The notes under the pieces are model-generated. The model saw nothing but the letters and a program-made list of their open reading frames with translations, was not told where the DNA came from and ran no database searches. This document shows, piece by piece, positions 1 through 7,847 of a DNA stretch of 64,000 nt. The position numbers were made by a program, and so were the translations under genes. Numbering within the stretch: the stretch's first letter is position 1; every line of letters begins with the position of its first letter. This DNA comes from Mediterraneibacter catenae (lineage in GTDB: Bacteria > Bacillota > Clostridia > Lachnospirales > Lachnospiraceae), in assembly GCF_008691045.1 (NCBI RefSeq), contig NZ_VMSO01000011.1, positions 38,006-102,005 of the forward strand, in the 5' to 3' direction.

Positions 1-498
1 CCAGGTAGAAAACGGAAGCAGCACGCACACCGGCGCTCCGGTTGAATCGATGATATACGCCAGCGCCTCCCGCGGCGCTTTTCTCTTATCTGCAAGCTTT
101 TTCGTGCATGCGCTTACCGTAAGGATATTCATATAATCATCTATAAAAATAATGATGCCGAGTATCCACGCCACAAATAGTGTTGACTTTTCTGTCTTGC
201 ATATTTTCCCCAGGAACCTGGCAAAAGCATGTGTTCCCCTGGCTTTGTTTATCAGGGCGATAAGACTCCCGAAAAGGCCGCACACGACAACCAGCCACAT
301 GGTATCATAATCTGTCACCACACTGAAAAAAGAATCGGTAACAGTTGTAACAAAATTTTCTCCGCCGGATATGCATATGATCAGATAAGAAACAATAACT
401 CCGATTAGCAGAGCCTCTGTTGTGCGTTTTGTTTTGACAGCTGTCACGATCACCAGTATCGCCGGAAGCAGCGTCAGTATCCCATATCCATAATCCAT
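1..498 (-). CDS. NhaC-family Na+/H+ antiporter-like transporter, C-terminal part outside window
   Basis: The reading frame opens at an ATG at 498 and runs off the window edge without a stop, giving the first 166 residues. Translation shows several hydrophobic membrane segments and the stretches DSTGAPVCVLLPFSTW and IIIFIDDYMNI. These resemble NhaC/malate-lactate antiporter-type permeases, where a polar Ser/Thr-Gly-Ala-Pro loop follows a membrane segment with acidic residues. A GAGGA ribosome binding site lies 7 bases upstream, and the start is only 15 bases after the stop of the asparagine-synthetase-like gene, so it is probably the next gene of the same operon. The substrate cannot be told: the family includes proton, organic-acid and amino-acid exchangers. 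The context suggests it may move a product or substrate of the neighbouring enzymes, which is inference. Confidence 0.72.
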   Translation of the reverse strand, partial: MDYGYGILTLLPAILVIVTAVKTKRTTEALLIGVIVSYLIICISGGENFVTTVTDSFFSVVTDYDTMWLVVVCGLFGSLIALINKARGTHAFARFLGKICKTEKSTLFVAWILGIIIFIDDYMNILTVSACTKKLADKRKAPREALAYIIDSTGAPVCVLLPFSTW

Positions 499-513
499 AA
501 TCTATGTCCTCAG

Positions 514-2133
514 CTATAACTTTATTTTTGAAAATATCTCAAGGTACATTCTGACAATAAATGCACGAAAACTTGTATGCGAGATATCTTTGATCACAAT
601 TCCCGTTTCAGCAATCCGCGGTTCCATATAGGTAATCAGATCCTTTGGAATTGCATCCGTCTTTCTCTTTTCGAGCGGAACCGTCAGCATTCTCTCCAGA
701 TATTTCCGATTGTTGAAAGGTATCGTTATGTCATATGAAACACGGTGTTCTGAAGTCAGGAATACTCCCTCTCCGCCGCTCCATGCAAATTCCCAGAAAT
801 AGAGTTCCAGCCACGATAACTGATCGAACGTTTTTTTACTATAATATCGTTTCAGATAATCTGCAAAAACTTGATCTGTCTCTTTTATAAGCCACGGAGA
901 TACATATACCTTATGCATAGCTCTCCAGTAACTCGGGAACGGATATTTCGGGAATTTTTTCTTATTATACTTATTGTAGTACCATCCGCGCCCCATCTCA
1001 TTTACCCAGGACTTGACTTCAATATCACAGGGCGGGTTCTGTGAGAAATAAAGCCTTTTTTTAAGGTCATTCGTATTATTTTCTCCAATACATCCGGCAT
1101 TACACTCCATGACCTTCTTAAACACATCCAGATGCTCATACCCTTCCCATTCATCAGGAATCCTGTAAAGTTCATGTCTAAGCCCCAGATACGAGCAGAT
1201 CTTTTCAGCCGCTTCGGCATCAACAGATTCATCAATATTTGAAATATAACTGAAATAAGAAAACCTGTCATAAATCCCGTTTGCACACGACAGCGCCGTC
1301 ATGCTGTCCCTGCCGCCGGTCACAGAAACGGATACTTTTTTATCCGGCCATTTATCCGCAATACATTTCATTGTATTGCCCATGATCCTTCCGAGTTCTT
1401 TTATTGTTTCCTGATACTCTTCTTCGGTCTTTGTCTCTTCCACCTCATGGAACGGATAATAACGTTTTACGTTTATTTCCCCCGAACTTTCCGCATACAC
1501 ACCTGCACAGTTCGGCTGCATCCTCCGAAGTTCCGGAAACGGCGACAGATCTCCCGGAAGCCATGTTCCCCAGTAATGCCAGAATCTGCTGCGGACCAGT
1601 TTCTGCACATATGGGCTCTGATGAAAACCTTTCAGATCGGCTGCCAGCTTGCTGTGGGATGTAAGAAACAGTTTCCCGTCTGCTGTCCCGTGATAGACCA
1701 GCTGCATTCCGGCACAGTCGGTGGAATATACGACTCCTTTCTCCGTAATATAACCGACACAGAAAACACCTGTCAGTTCACTCTCCGCCTCCCAGAAGGA
1801 TTTAATCCCGTTTTTTAAAGCTTCTGACAATTCTATTAAAATCTCTTCCTCATCCGTTTTCATTCGAAACGGATTGTAGGCATGTCCAAATAAAAATAAA
1901 GTATGCTTCTCATCAGAATATGTATAGACGTTTGCGTCCTTATGTATGTAGATATCATACTCATTATTTCCCTCTTTTACACTTTGGACTTTCCAGTTTC
2001 CATAGAAAGGGTAACCTTCTGTATCATATTTTCCATCATTTGTAAGCAGAAACCCTCTGCAGTAGAGTTTTTCTCTAAACTGAGGATTCTGATCCAGAAT
2101 TTTTTTCATCTCATCCGCTGAATAATATGCCAT
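514..2133 (-). CDS. Asparagine synthetase-like amide-forming enzyme
   Basis: This 539-residue protein has an N-terminal glutamine-amidotransferase-like fold and a C-terminal ATP-pyrophosphatase domain with the PP-loop VTGGRDS near residue 275. The N-terminus begins MAYYSADEMKK and has no Cys at position 2, so it should not hydrolyse glutamine. This matches AsnB homologues such as beta-lactam synthetase and lasso cyclase, which adenylate a carboxylate and join it to another amine. The frame is open back to a GTG at 2166, but AAGGAG lies about 7 bases before the ATG at 2133 and the GTG overlaps the upstream stop, so 2133 is chosen. It follows a hydroxyacid dehydrogenase and an aldolase and precedes a transporter. 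The likely role is amide formation on a small acid or a sugar substituent, which is inference. It is about 13 kb from the first precursor peptide and no lasso protease accompanies it. Confidence 0.8.
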   Translation of the reverse strand: MAYYSADEMKKILDQNPQFREKLYCRGFLLTNDGKYDTEGYPFYGNWKVQSVKEGNNEYDIYIHKDANVYTYSDEKHTLFLFGHAYNPFRMKTDEEEILIELSEALKNGIKSFWEAESELTGVFCVGYITEKGVVYSTDCAGMQLVYHGTADGKLFLTSHSKLAADLKGFHQSPYVQKLVRSRFWHYWGTWLPGDLSPFPELRRMQPNCAGVYAESSGEINVKRYYPFHEVEETKTEEEYQETIKELGRIMGNTMKCIADKWPDKKVSVSVTGGRDSMTALSCANGIYDRFSYFSYISNIDESVDAEAAEKICSYLGLRHELYRIPDEWEGYEHLDVFKKVMECNAGCIGENNTNDLKKRLYFSQNPPCDIEVKSWVNEMGRGWYYNKYNKKKFPKYPFPSYWRAMHKVYVSPWLIKETDQVFADYLKRYYSKKTFDQLSWLELYFWEFAWSGGEGVFLTSEHRVSYDITIPFNNRKYLERMLTVPLEKRKTDAIPKDLITYMEPRIAETGIVIKDISHTSFRAFIVRMYLEIFSKIKL

Positions 2134-2162
2134 CTTATTTCTCCTTACTGTCTCACTATAAC

Positions 2163-3089
2163 TCACACAGTATCTTTAAGCATCTTCTCTAAATTCCTGT
2201 AAATCAACGAAAACATCCGCTCGCTGACATTGTCCCCCACAAAAGAATTATGCGGACAGATGATCACTCCGGGCATCTCCCACAGTTCACTATCCGCAGG
2301 AAGAGGTTCCGTCTCAAACACATCCAATGCCGCACCTCTGAGTTTTCCCTCTTTCAGGCAGCTGGTCAGCGCTTTCTCATCGATAAGCGCTCCCCTGGCG
2401 ACATTGACCAGTATACTCCCCTGCTTCATAAGCCCCAGCCTGTCCGCATTCAGTAACCCTCTTGTTTCTTCCGTCAGTGCGATACACAGGATAATGATAT
2501 CCGTTTCCGACAGAGCTTCATTGAGACGGTCTAATGGAAGCCAGCGGCTGATAACGCCGTCCTCTTCTACTCTGCTTCGGTTCACAGCGGTAATCTCTGT
2601 CCCGAATGCTGCCAGCCGCTTTGCTGTCTCATGCCCTACATCGCCGTAACCGATGATACATACTTTTTTCCCTGTCAGTTCCAGCAGCGAACGGTCTTTT
2701 CCCCACGTATGCTCTTGCTGTTTTCTGAAAAAGCTTTGAGCATTCTTACAAATCTCCAGAATACTCATAACCGCCCACTCTGCCATGGGAATGCTGTAGA
2801 CTCCCTTTGCATTATAACAGTGAATATGATGTTTCTCCATATATTCTGCGGGAAGTCTGTCCAGTCCGGCGCTGGTCGCCTGTACCATCTTCAGCTTTTT
2901 AAATTCTGCAATGTCATTGTGCAGAAACAGACCGTTGCAAACAACAGCATCAAACTGGTCAGCCGGAACACCAATGGGTTCCAGCTCATTTTTAACAAAT
3001 GTAACTTTCCATCCCAGCTTTTCAATCATATGAATCTGTTCTTCTGTATACTGATATGATCCTGTCAGAAGCACCTGTCTCTCCATCAC
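2163..3089 (-). CDS. D-isomer-specific 2-hydroxyacid dehydrogenase
   Basis: The 308-residue protein has the Rossmann NAD-binding motif GYGDVGHETAKRLAAFG near residue 148. It also has the family signature VNVARGALIDEKAL, the DVFETEPLP segment with the catalytic Glu, and CPHNSF with the catalytic His. The Arg of VARG completes the R-E-H triad expected in this family. It would interconvert a 2-keto acid and a D-2-hydroxy acid with NAD(P)H in the cytoplasm. Length is normal. The start overlaps the stop of the preceding aldolase gene by four bases and its own stop precedes the next gene closely, so translation is coupled. Paired with an aldolase that makes 2-keto acids, it probably reduces the aldol product. 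The exact substrate is unknown. Confidence 0.88.
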   Translation of the reverse strand: MMERQVLLTGSYQYTEEQIHMIEKLGWKVTFVKNELEPIGVPADQFDAVVCNGLFLHNDIAEFKKLKMVQATSAGLDRLPAEYMEKHHIHCYNAKGVYSIPMAEWAVMSILEICKNAQSFFRKQQEHTWGKDRSLLELTGKKVCIIGYGDVGHETAKRLAAFGTEITAVNRSRVEEDGVISRWLPLDRLNEALSETDIIILCIALTEETRGLLNADRLGLMKQGSILVNVARGALIDEKALTSCLKEGKLRGAALDVFETEPLPADSELWEMPGVIICPHNSFVGDNVSERMFSLIYRNLEKMLKDTV

Positions 3090-3916
3090 TTTTCTCCTGC
3101 AATCTCGTCTACAATCCTCTTTATCTCGCGCTGATTCTGTTCAAAGTATTCTTTCTTCCCCAACTTCTTTTTTTCAAAGACTTCCTGCTCAAATTTTCTT
3201 ATCTCTGCAATACCTTTTTCAAAAATCTGCTGTATTTCTTTGCAGTCTGTAATTTTTTCTGCATTGCAAAAGCTGCGTGACAATATCGCCATTGTAGAAT
3301 CCAGCCTGTAATGTTCCCTTATAATCCGCTCTGCCGGAAGTGCGCCGCCTCCTAGTGCGGCGATTCCCCCAAATCCATATTTCTTATTACTTAACTTTAG
3401 TTTTGAACAGATCTTCTCCACTGTTCCGTCTGCCAGAAGTTCAAACATAAATTTTCTGTGATATCCGAGATGAAGATCATTGAGCCCGATATGCACCTCA
3501 TCAATACCGTCAAGTCCTAATATTTCATCCAGCAGTTCCACCGCTTCCGGAGTCTCCAGCAGAAGGGTTGTCTTTACTCTTCCGGCAATGATATCAAGGA
3601 AGCGCTTTACTTCTTCAACTGTTTTGAAGTAAGGCAGCATAACCACATCTGCACCCTGCTCGATCACTTTGTTAATTTCATTCTCTGAGCCGGGATATAT
3701 CTTATTTATTCGGACAAGCAGTTCAGCTTTTGTAAGAACCGTTTTTACTTCTCCGATATCGCTGATACTGTGAAATGACTTCACTGTATCCATATTATGC
3801 TGCCGTTCCTCTTTACCAACCGTCTCAAGATCAATAAATATACGGTCAACACCGGCATTTTCAGCAATTCTAGCAATCTCCGGATTATTTGTAATATACA
3901 TTAAGGTTAATGACAT
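3086..3916 (-). CDS. HpcH/HpaI-type aldolase/citrate lyase family protein
   Basis: The 276-residue protein has the TIM-barrel features of HpcH/HpaI aldolases. IDLETVGK lies near the N-terminus, LLLETPEAVELL carries a metal-binding Glu, and HIGLNDLHLG carries the second acidic ligand. Members cleave or form 2-keto acids such as 4-hydroxy-2-oxo acids with a divalent metal and pyruvate or oxaloacetate. The gene begins 6 bases after the priming transferase gene ends and overlaps the dehydrogenase gene, so it belongs to the same transcript. The pairing with a 2-hydroxyacid dehydrogenase and an amide-forming enzyme suggests a short route to a hydroxy acid that is then amidated, perhaps a substituent of the surface polymer. 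That pathway is inference. The family assignment is good. Confidence 0.82.
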   Translation of the reverse strand: MSLTLMYITNNPEIARIAENAGVDRIFIDLETVGKEERQHNMDTVKSFHSISDIGEVKTVLTKAELLVRINKIYPGSENEINKVIEQGADVVMLPYFKTVEEVKRFLDIIAGRVKTTLLLETPEAVELLDEILGLDGIDEVHIGLNDLHLGYHRKFMFELLADGTVEKICSKLKLSNKKYGFGGIAALGGGALPAERIIREHYRLDSTMAILSRSFCNAEKITDCKEIQQIFEKGIAEIRKFEQEVFEKKKLGKKEYFEQNQREIKRIVDEIAGEK

Positions 3917-3921
3917 ACTAA

Positions 3922-4566
3922 CTATTCATCTCCATTGTATTTTACATTTTGTTTTATTACTGTCTCTCCTGTGTTTTCATTATCATCATTTCGGAGAATC
4001 TTCAGGAATGTCATAAAGAAGATTTTCAGATCAAGCCAAAATGAAATATGCCTTACATACCAGACGTTCAGTTCTATTCTCTTATTCCATTCCACACTTT
4101 TACGGCCGTGTATCTGCGCCCAGCCGGTTATCCCGGGTCGGACGTCAAACATATGCAGCTGTTCCTCAGTATACTTATCAATTGTCCACGGGTGATAAGT
4201 GAGCGGCGGCCGGGGGCCTATCAGGCTCATATCGCCTTTAAGGATATTGTATAATTGAGGAAGTTCGTCTATACTGGTTGCCCGGATGAACTTCCCCACC
4301 CGTGTCACACGCGCATCATCTTTTCCTGAGTATACCCCGCTCCCGGTATGTTCTGCTCCGGTGCACATGGAACGGAATTTAGCTATTTTAAATACTTTTC
4401 CATCCTTACCGATACGCTCCTGCATAAATAAAACTTTGCCCGGGGAGTCTATTTTTATCAGTATTGCCGTCAATAACATGATTGGACTTGCAATAACCAG
4501 CCCAACACCTGAAACCGCAATATCCATTCCCCGTTTAAACGCCATATATTTCTTATGCTTCATCAT
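3922..4566 (-). CDS. Undecaprenyl-phosphate sugar-1-phosphate transferase (priming glycosyltransferase)
   Basis: The 214-residue protein has one N-terminal hydrophobic segment (about residues 12-38) and the conserved sugar transferase signatures. FKIAKFRSM follows it, then SIDELPQLYNILKGDMSLIGPRPPL with the catalytic Asp-Glu pair, then VRPGITGWAQIHGR. These define the PglC/WcaJ C-terminal family (PF02397), which transfers sugar-1-phosphate from UDP-sugar to the undecaprenyl carrier on the inner face of the membrane. This starts surface polysaccharide or glycan assembly. Two in-frame ATGs start the protein (MMKHKK), directly after the stop of the epimerase gene. No polymerase or flippase is visible, so the rest of the glycan pathway must lie outside the window. 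Confidence 0.93.
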   Translation of the reverse strand: MMKHKKYMAFKRGMDIAVSGVGLVIASPIMLLTAILIKIDSPGKVLFMQERIGKDGKVFKIAKFRSMCTGAEHTGSGVYSGKDDARVTRVGKFIRATSIDELPQLYNILKGDMSLIGPRPPLTYHPWTIDKYTEEQLHMFDVRPGITGWAQIHGRKSVEWNKRIELNVWYVRHISFWLDLKIFFMTFLKILRNDDNENTGETVIKQNVKYNGDE

Positions 4567-6501
4567 TTATTCAACTGCCTCTGCTCTTTTTATGTCATTT
4601 TCACCTGCTTGGTTTATGTCCTCTTCCTGCTCGACCTTTATATTATACTCCGGTACAATCCCCTTAATCTCCTCCCGGATATCCCGGCTCTCCTCATACG
4701 CCTTCTCGATCACCCCGTTGATCTTCCTGCTCATCTCATCCACATCTATCTCACCCATCTGTGCCACGAAGATTCTCTCGTTCTCCGTCTCCACCAGATT
4801 ATCTTCATCGATCAGCAGCTCCTCATACAGCTTCTCTCCCGGCCGCAGTCCTGTGAATTCAATCTTGATATCCTCCCCCGGCACATGTCCGGACAGGCGG
4901 ATCATTTTCTTTGCCAGATCCAGTATCTTGACCGGCTCTCCCATATCCAAGATGAAGATCTCTCCCCCCTTTGCATAAGCGCCACACTGGAGCACCAGAT
5001 TCACGGCCTCCGGTATCGTCATAAAATATCGAATGATATCTGGATGTGTCACCGTCACCGGGCCTCCGTTTTTGATCTGCTGACGGAAGATCGGGATCAC
5101 ACTGCCGTTGCTGCCCAGCACATTGCCAAAACGTACTGCTGCATATTCGGTCTGTGACACTTGTGAGAAGATCTGGATGATCATCTCGCAGATCCGTTTG
5201 GACGCCCCCATCACATTTGTCGGACGCACCGCTTTATCAGTCGAGATCAGTACCATTTTCTTCACATGGTACTTATTCGCAGCGCTCGCCACATTATATG
5301 TCCCAAGTACATTATTTTTGATCGCCTCATCCGGGCTGTCCTCCATCAGCGGTACATGTTTATGCGCCGCCGCATGATATACAATATCCGGACGATACGT
5401 CTCAAAGATATCTTCGACACGCTTTTTATCACGCACAGACGCAATCAGCGTTTCCAAGTTGAGGTTCGGATAATTCTTCTTCAGTTCAAGCTGGATGTCA
5501 TAAGCATTGTTTTCATAGATATCCACAATGATCAGCTGTCTCGGCTCATGCAGTGCCACCTGTCGGCAGATCTCGCTTCCTATAGAGCCTCCGCCTCCGG
5601 TCACAAGTATGGTCTTTCCTGTAATATAACTTCCGATCGTCTCCATATGCAGGTCGACCGGTTCTCTTCCAAGCAGGTCCTCAATGCTTACATCCCGCAG
5701 CATAGAGATATCTACTTCCTGATTGACCATCTGATAGATGCCCGGAAGCATCTTTATCTTGCAGGCTGTCTCCTGGCAGATCTCAAGCAGTTCATGCTGC
5801 TTCTCATCCTTCAGCGTAGGAATGGCGATTATGATTTCCTCAACGCCATATTTTTTCGCCATTTCCGGAATGTCTTCTTTATTTCCCACAATCGGGATTC
5901 CCTGCAGGTAAGTTCCTATTTTCTTCGGATCATCATCTATAATACACGGAACCTTACGGTTCAGATGCTTGCTGTTCTTCATCTCACGGACAAGCATGTA
6001 TCCTGCCGCACCCGCGCCTACCACCATCGTCACAACCGGCTTTGTCTGCCAGATGACTTCATGATTGCGGAAGGCAATTCTCAGGAACCTGTATGAAAAT
6101 CTTGGCCCTATGATACATACCGCAAGCAGCATCGTATAGATAAATATGTAACTTCGCGGCACCGGACAGTCAAGCAGCTGCATGCCGAAGAATTGTATAA
6201 ACGATGAAAGGACGATTGCTACGACTGCATTTTTCAGTTCTTCCAGGCTGGCAAATCTCCACAGACTTGTATAAAGCCTGCAGACAGCATTAATCAGAAG
6301 TGTACATATGACATTTATCCACATATAGCTGCGTATTGATTCCAAAAATACCGGTTCAATGCTTGTAAAGCTAAAATCGAACCGCATCCAGAGCGCTCCT
6401 GCCATACATGCTATGACCAGAACCGCATCAAGCAAAAAAAGAGCCGCTCCTTTAATGACGGCTTCTCTGTTTCGATAAAATCTATGTGTATTGATCTTCA
6501 T
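4567..6501 (-). CDS. Membrane nucleoside-diphosphate-sugar epimerase/4,6-dehydratase
   Basis: The 644-residue protein has four N-terminal membrane segments (about residues 14-130). A CoA-binding-like domain follows (VVGAGAAGYMLVREM near 160), then a short-chain dehydrogenase domain with the NAD motif TGGGGSIGSEICRQV near 300 and STDKAVRPTNVMGASKR near 425. This is the WbpM/PglF/CapD arrangement. Members act on UDP-GlcNAc, removing water across C4-C6 or inverting C5, to make deoxy or amino sugars for surface glycans. The C-terminus has an acidic tail. It is the first gene of the operon that also carries the priming transferase, so it likely makes the first sugar. An extended -10 promoter lies about 65 bases upstream. 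Whether it is a dehydratase or an epimerase cannot be decided from motifs alone. Confidence 0.92.
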   Translation of the reverse strand: MKINTHRFYRNREAVIKGAALFLLDAVLVIACMAGALWMRFDFSFTSIEPVFLESIRSYMWINVICTLLINAVCRLYTSLWRFASLEELKNAVVAIVLSSFIQFFGMQLLDCPVPRSYIFIYTMLLAVCIIGPRFSYRFLRIAFRNHEVIWQTKPVVTMVVGAGAAGYMLVREMKNSKHLNRKVPCIIDDDPKKIGTYLQGIPIVGNKEDIPEMAKKYGVEEIIIAIPTLKDEKQHELLEICQETACKIKMLPGIYQMVNQEVDISMLRDVSIEDLLGREPVDLHMETIGSYITGKTILVTGGGGSIGSEICRQVALHEPRQLIIVDIYENNAYDIQLELKKNYPNLNLETLIASVRDKKRVEDIFETYRPDIVYHAAAHKHVPLMEDSPDEAIKNNVLGTYNVASAANKYHVKKMVLISTDKAVRPTNVMGASKRICEMIIQIFSQVSQTEYAAVRFGNVLGSNGSVIPIFRQQIKNGGPVTVTHPDIIRYFMTIPEAVNLVLQCGAYAKGGEIFILDMGEPVKILDLAKKMIRLSGHVPGEDIKIEFTGLRPGEKLYEELLIDEDNLVETENERIFVAQMGEIDVDEMSRKINGVIEKAYEESRDIREEIKGIVPEYNIKVEQEEDINQAGENDIKRAEAVE

Positions 6502-6789
6502 AATAATTCCTCATAACTCCCAAAAAATGATTATTATGACTTAATTCCCAGCACTGTCTTATATTATAGCACAAACCTTTTCCAGAAAAAGCCAAAAAAT
6601 ATTATTTTCTTTTATTTTGTAATATTTTGCCAATTTTTTCCTTTTTTTGTCAGTCTTCTTACTCTTTATTCCAAATTGACGGCGGACTGTCTTACCGCGC
6701 CCCTTATTTTATCGCACAACACAGTATCAGACAAGTTATTACACACAATTATTAAAAATTACCAGTCACACACTGTAATGTTCTGATAA
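6502..6789. other. Intergenic region upstream of the epimerase operon
   Basis: This AT-rich stretch separates the control block (6861-12466) from the epimerase operon. It holds the extended -10 promoter at 6563-6568 and the downstream flank of the terminator at 6790-6850. I see no coding potential in it. Confidence 0.5.
6563..6568 (-). promoter_or_regulatory. Extended -10 promoter of the epimerase/priming transferase operon
   Basis: On the minus strand the sequence reads TGTGCTATAAT, a perfect TATAAT with the TGn extension. No convincing -35 box lies 16-18 bases upstream, as is common for extended -10 promoters. It is about 60 bases before the start codon at 6501. The same TGTGCTATAAT string occurs at the promoter inside the S26 peptidase gene end (12506-12511), so the two polysaccharide operons may be expressed together. 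Confidence 0.6.
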
Positions 6790-6850
6790 ATAAAGACAAT
6801 CCCGGAGTGGTGCCCTCTATCTCCCGGCACCACTCCGGGATTGTCTTTAT
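6790..6850 (-). terminator. Long hairpin terminator after the LCP gene
   Basis: The arms 6790-6814 and 6826-6850 are perfect inverted copies of 25 bases, separated by an 11-base loop. The hairpin starts 10 bases after the LCP stop codon. The U-rich part of the transcript is inside the base of the stem (GUCUUUAU) rather than after it, so it may work in both directions. Confidence 0.75.
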
Positions 6851-6860
6851 TCCGATATTA

Positions 6861-7835
6861 TTAATACAACAGTTCCTGTATATACTCTTTATTTGCATCC
6901 AGGTCTATATTGAGGACTGACATACTGTCGTATGTTCCGAACTCATAAGTCCCATCCTGCGGGATCGCCGCTGTCTGGGTTGTAAGATGTTCGGCATTCA
7001 GGACGTCTGTCGCTATGCTGTAGAGCTCAGTTACTCCCATATTTGTAGATACCTGTGTCATACAGTAGTTGATCAGAGAGAGAATCGCCGCCGGATCTCT
7101 GTTTTCCATCACCTTATTGTAGATACCGTAGAGTACATCTCTCTGGCGCCCGGTACGTCCGAAATCGTTGTCCAGGCTTCTGTTTCTCGCATGGGCAAGT
7201 GCCTGCGATCCGGTAAGCGTGACCGTTCCCGCCTGAATATCCGGCATCCCGGTCTGGCGGTAATACTCAGCCTCTTCTTCAGTGAGCTTCACCTGGATAC
7301 CGCCGAGTTCGTCTATAATGCCTACAAGGTTCTCAAAATTGACAATAATATAATCCTGTATATCCAGATCGAACTGTTTATTAAGCGTATTGATCGTAAG
7401 TCCTACACCGCCGTAAGCAAATGTATGACCAAGCTTGCTCTGACCGTATCCGTCGATTTCTACGAGTGTGTCACGGAGGAATGAGAGTGCAGTTGCTTTG
7501 TTCTCTGCTTTATTGTAGGATACGAGGATCATCGAGTCGGAGCGTCCCAGTTCTGCATTCGGATCACGTGAGTCAGAACCGACCAGCAGGACATTGACCA
7601 CGTCGCTGTTCTTCTGATCTTCTCTCGCGATCTGTACTTCATCGGCAGTCGGGTCCACGTCATCCGCATCCACGATGCCGATGCTGTCGTGATACAGATT
7701 CCATGCGATCGTTCCGATCACTCCGCCCACAACCAGGATACACACCAGGAACAGTCCGATCACCACCGAAGCTGCTTTGTGTTTTCTAATCAGATGCCAC
7801 AGTCCTTTTTTCTTCTTTTTCCGCCTCTTTGACAT
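6861..7835 (-). CDS. LytR-CpsA-Psr (LCP) family glycopolymer ligase
   Basis: The 324-residue protein starts with a very basic stretch (SKRRKKKKKG), then a membrane helix at about residues 24-46, then an extracellular LCP domain. The visible LCP signatures are GSDSRDPNAELGRSDSMIL, SFLRDTLVEI and ALAHARNRSLDNDFGRTGRQ, with the Arg and Asp residues that bind the polyprenyl pyrophosphate. LCP enzymes transfer undecaprenyl-linked glycopolymers such as capsule or teichoic acid onto peptidoglycan outside the cell. AGGAGG lies 9 bases before the ATG. It is the last gene of the run that begins with the PHP phosphatase and ends at a 25-base-pair hairpin. Its place behind two tyrosine kinases supports a role in anchoring the polysaccharide they control. 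Confidence 0.95.
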   Translation of the reverse strand: MSKRRKKKKKGLWHLIRKHKAASVVIGLFLVCILVVGGVIGTIAWNLYHDSIGIVDADDVDPTADEVQIAREDQKNSDVVNVLLVGSDSRDPNAELGRSDSMILVSYNKAENKATALSFLRDTLVEIDGYGQSKLGHTFAYGGVGLTINTLNKQFDLDIQDYIIVNFENLVGIIDELGGIQVKLTEEEAEYYRQTGMPDIQAGTVTLTGSQALAHARNRSLDNDFGRTGRQRDVLYGIYNKVMENRDPAAILSLINYCMTQVSTNMGVTELYSIATDVLNAEHLTTQTAAIPQDGTYEFGTYDSMSVLNIDLDANKEYIQELLY

Positions 7836-7847
7836 TTGTACCGCCTC

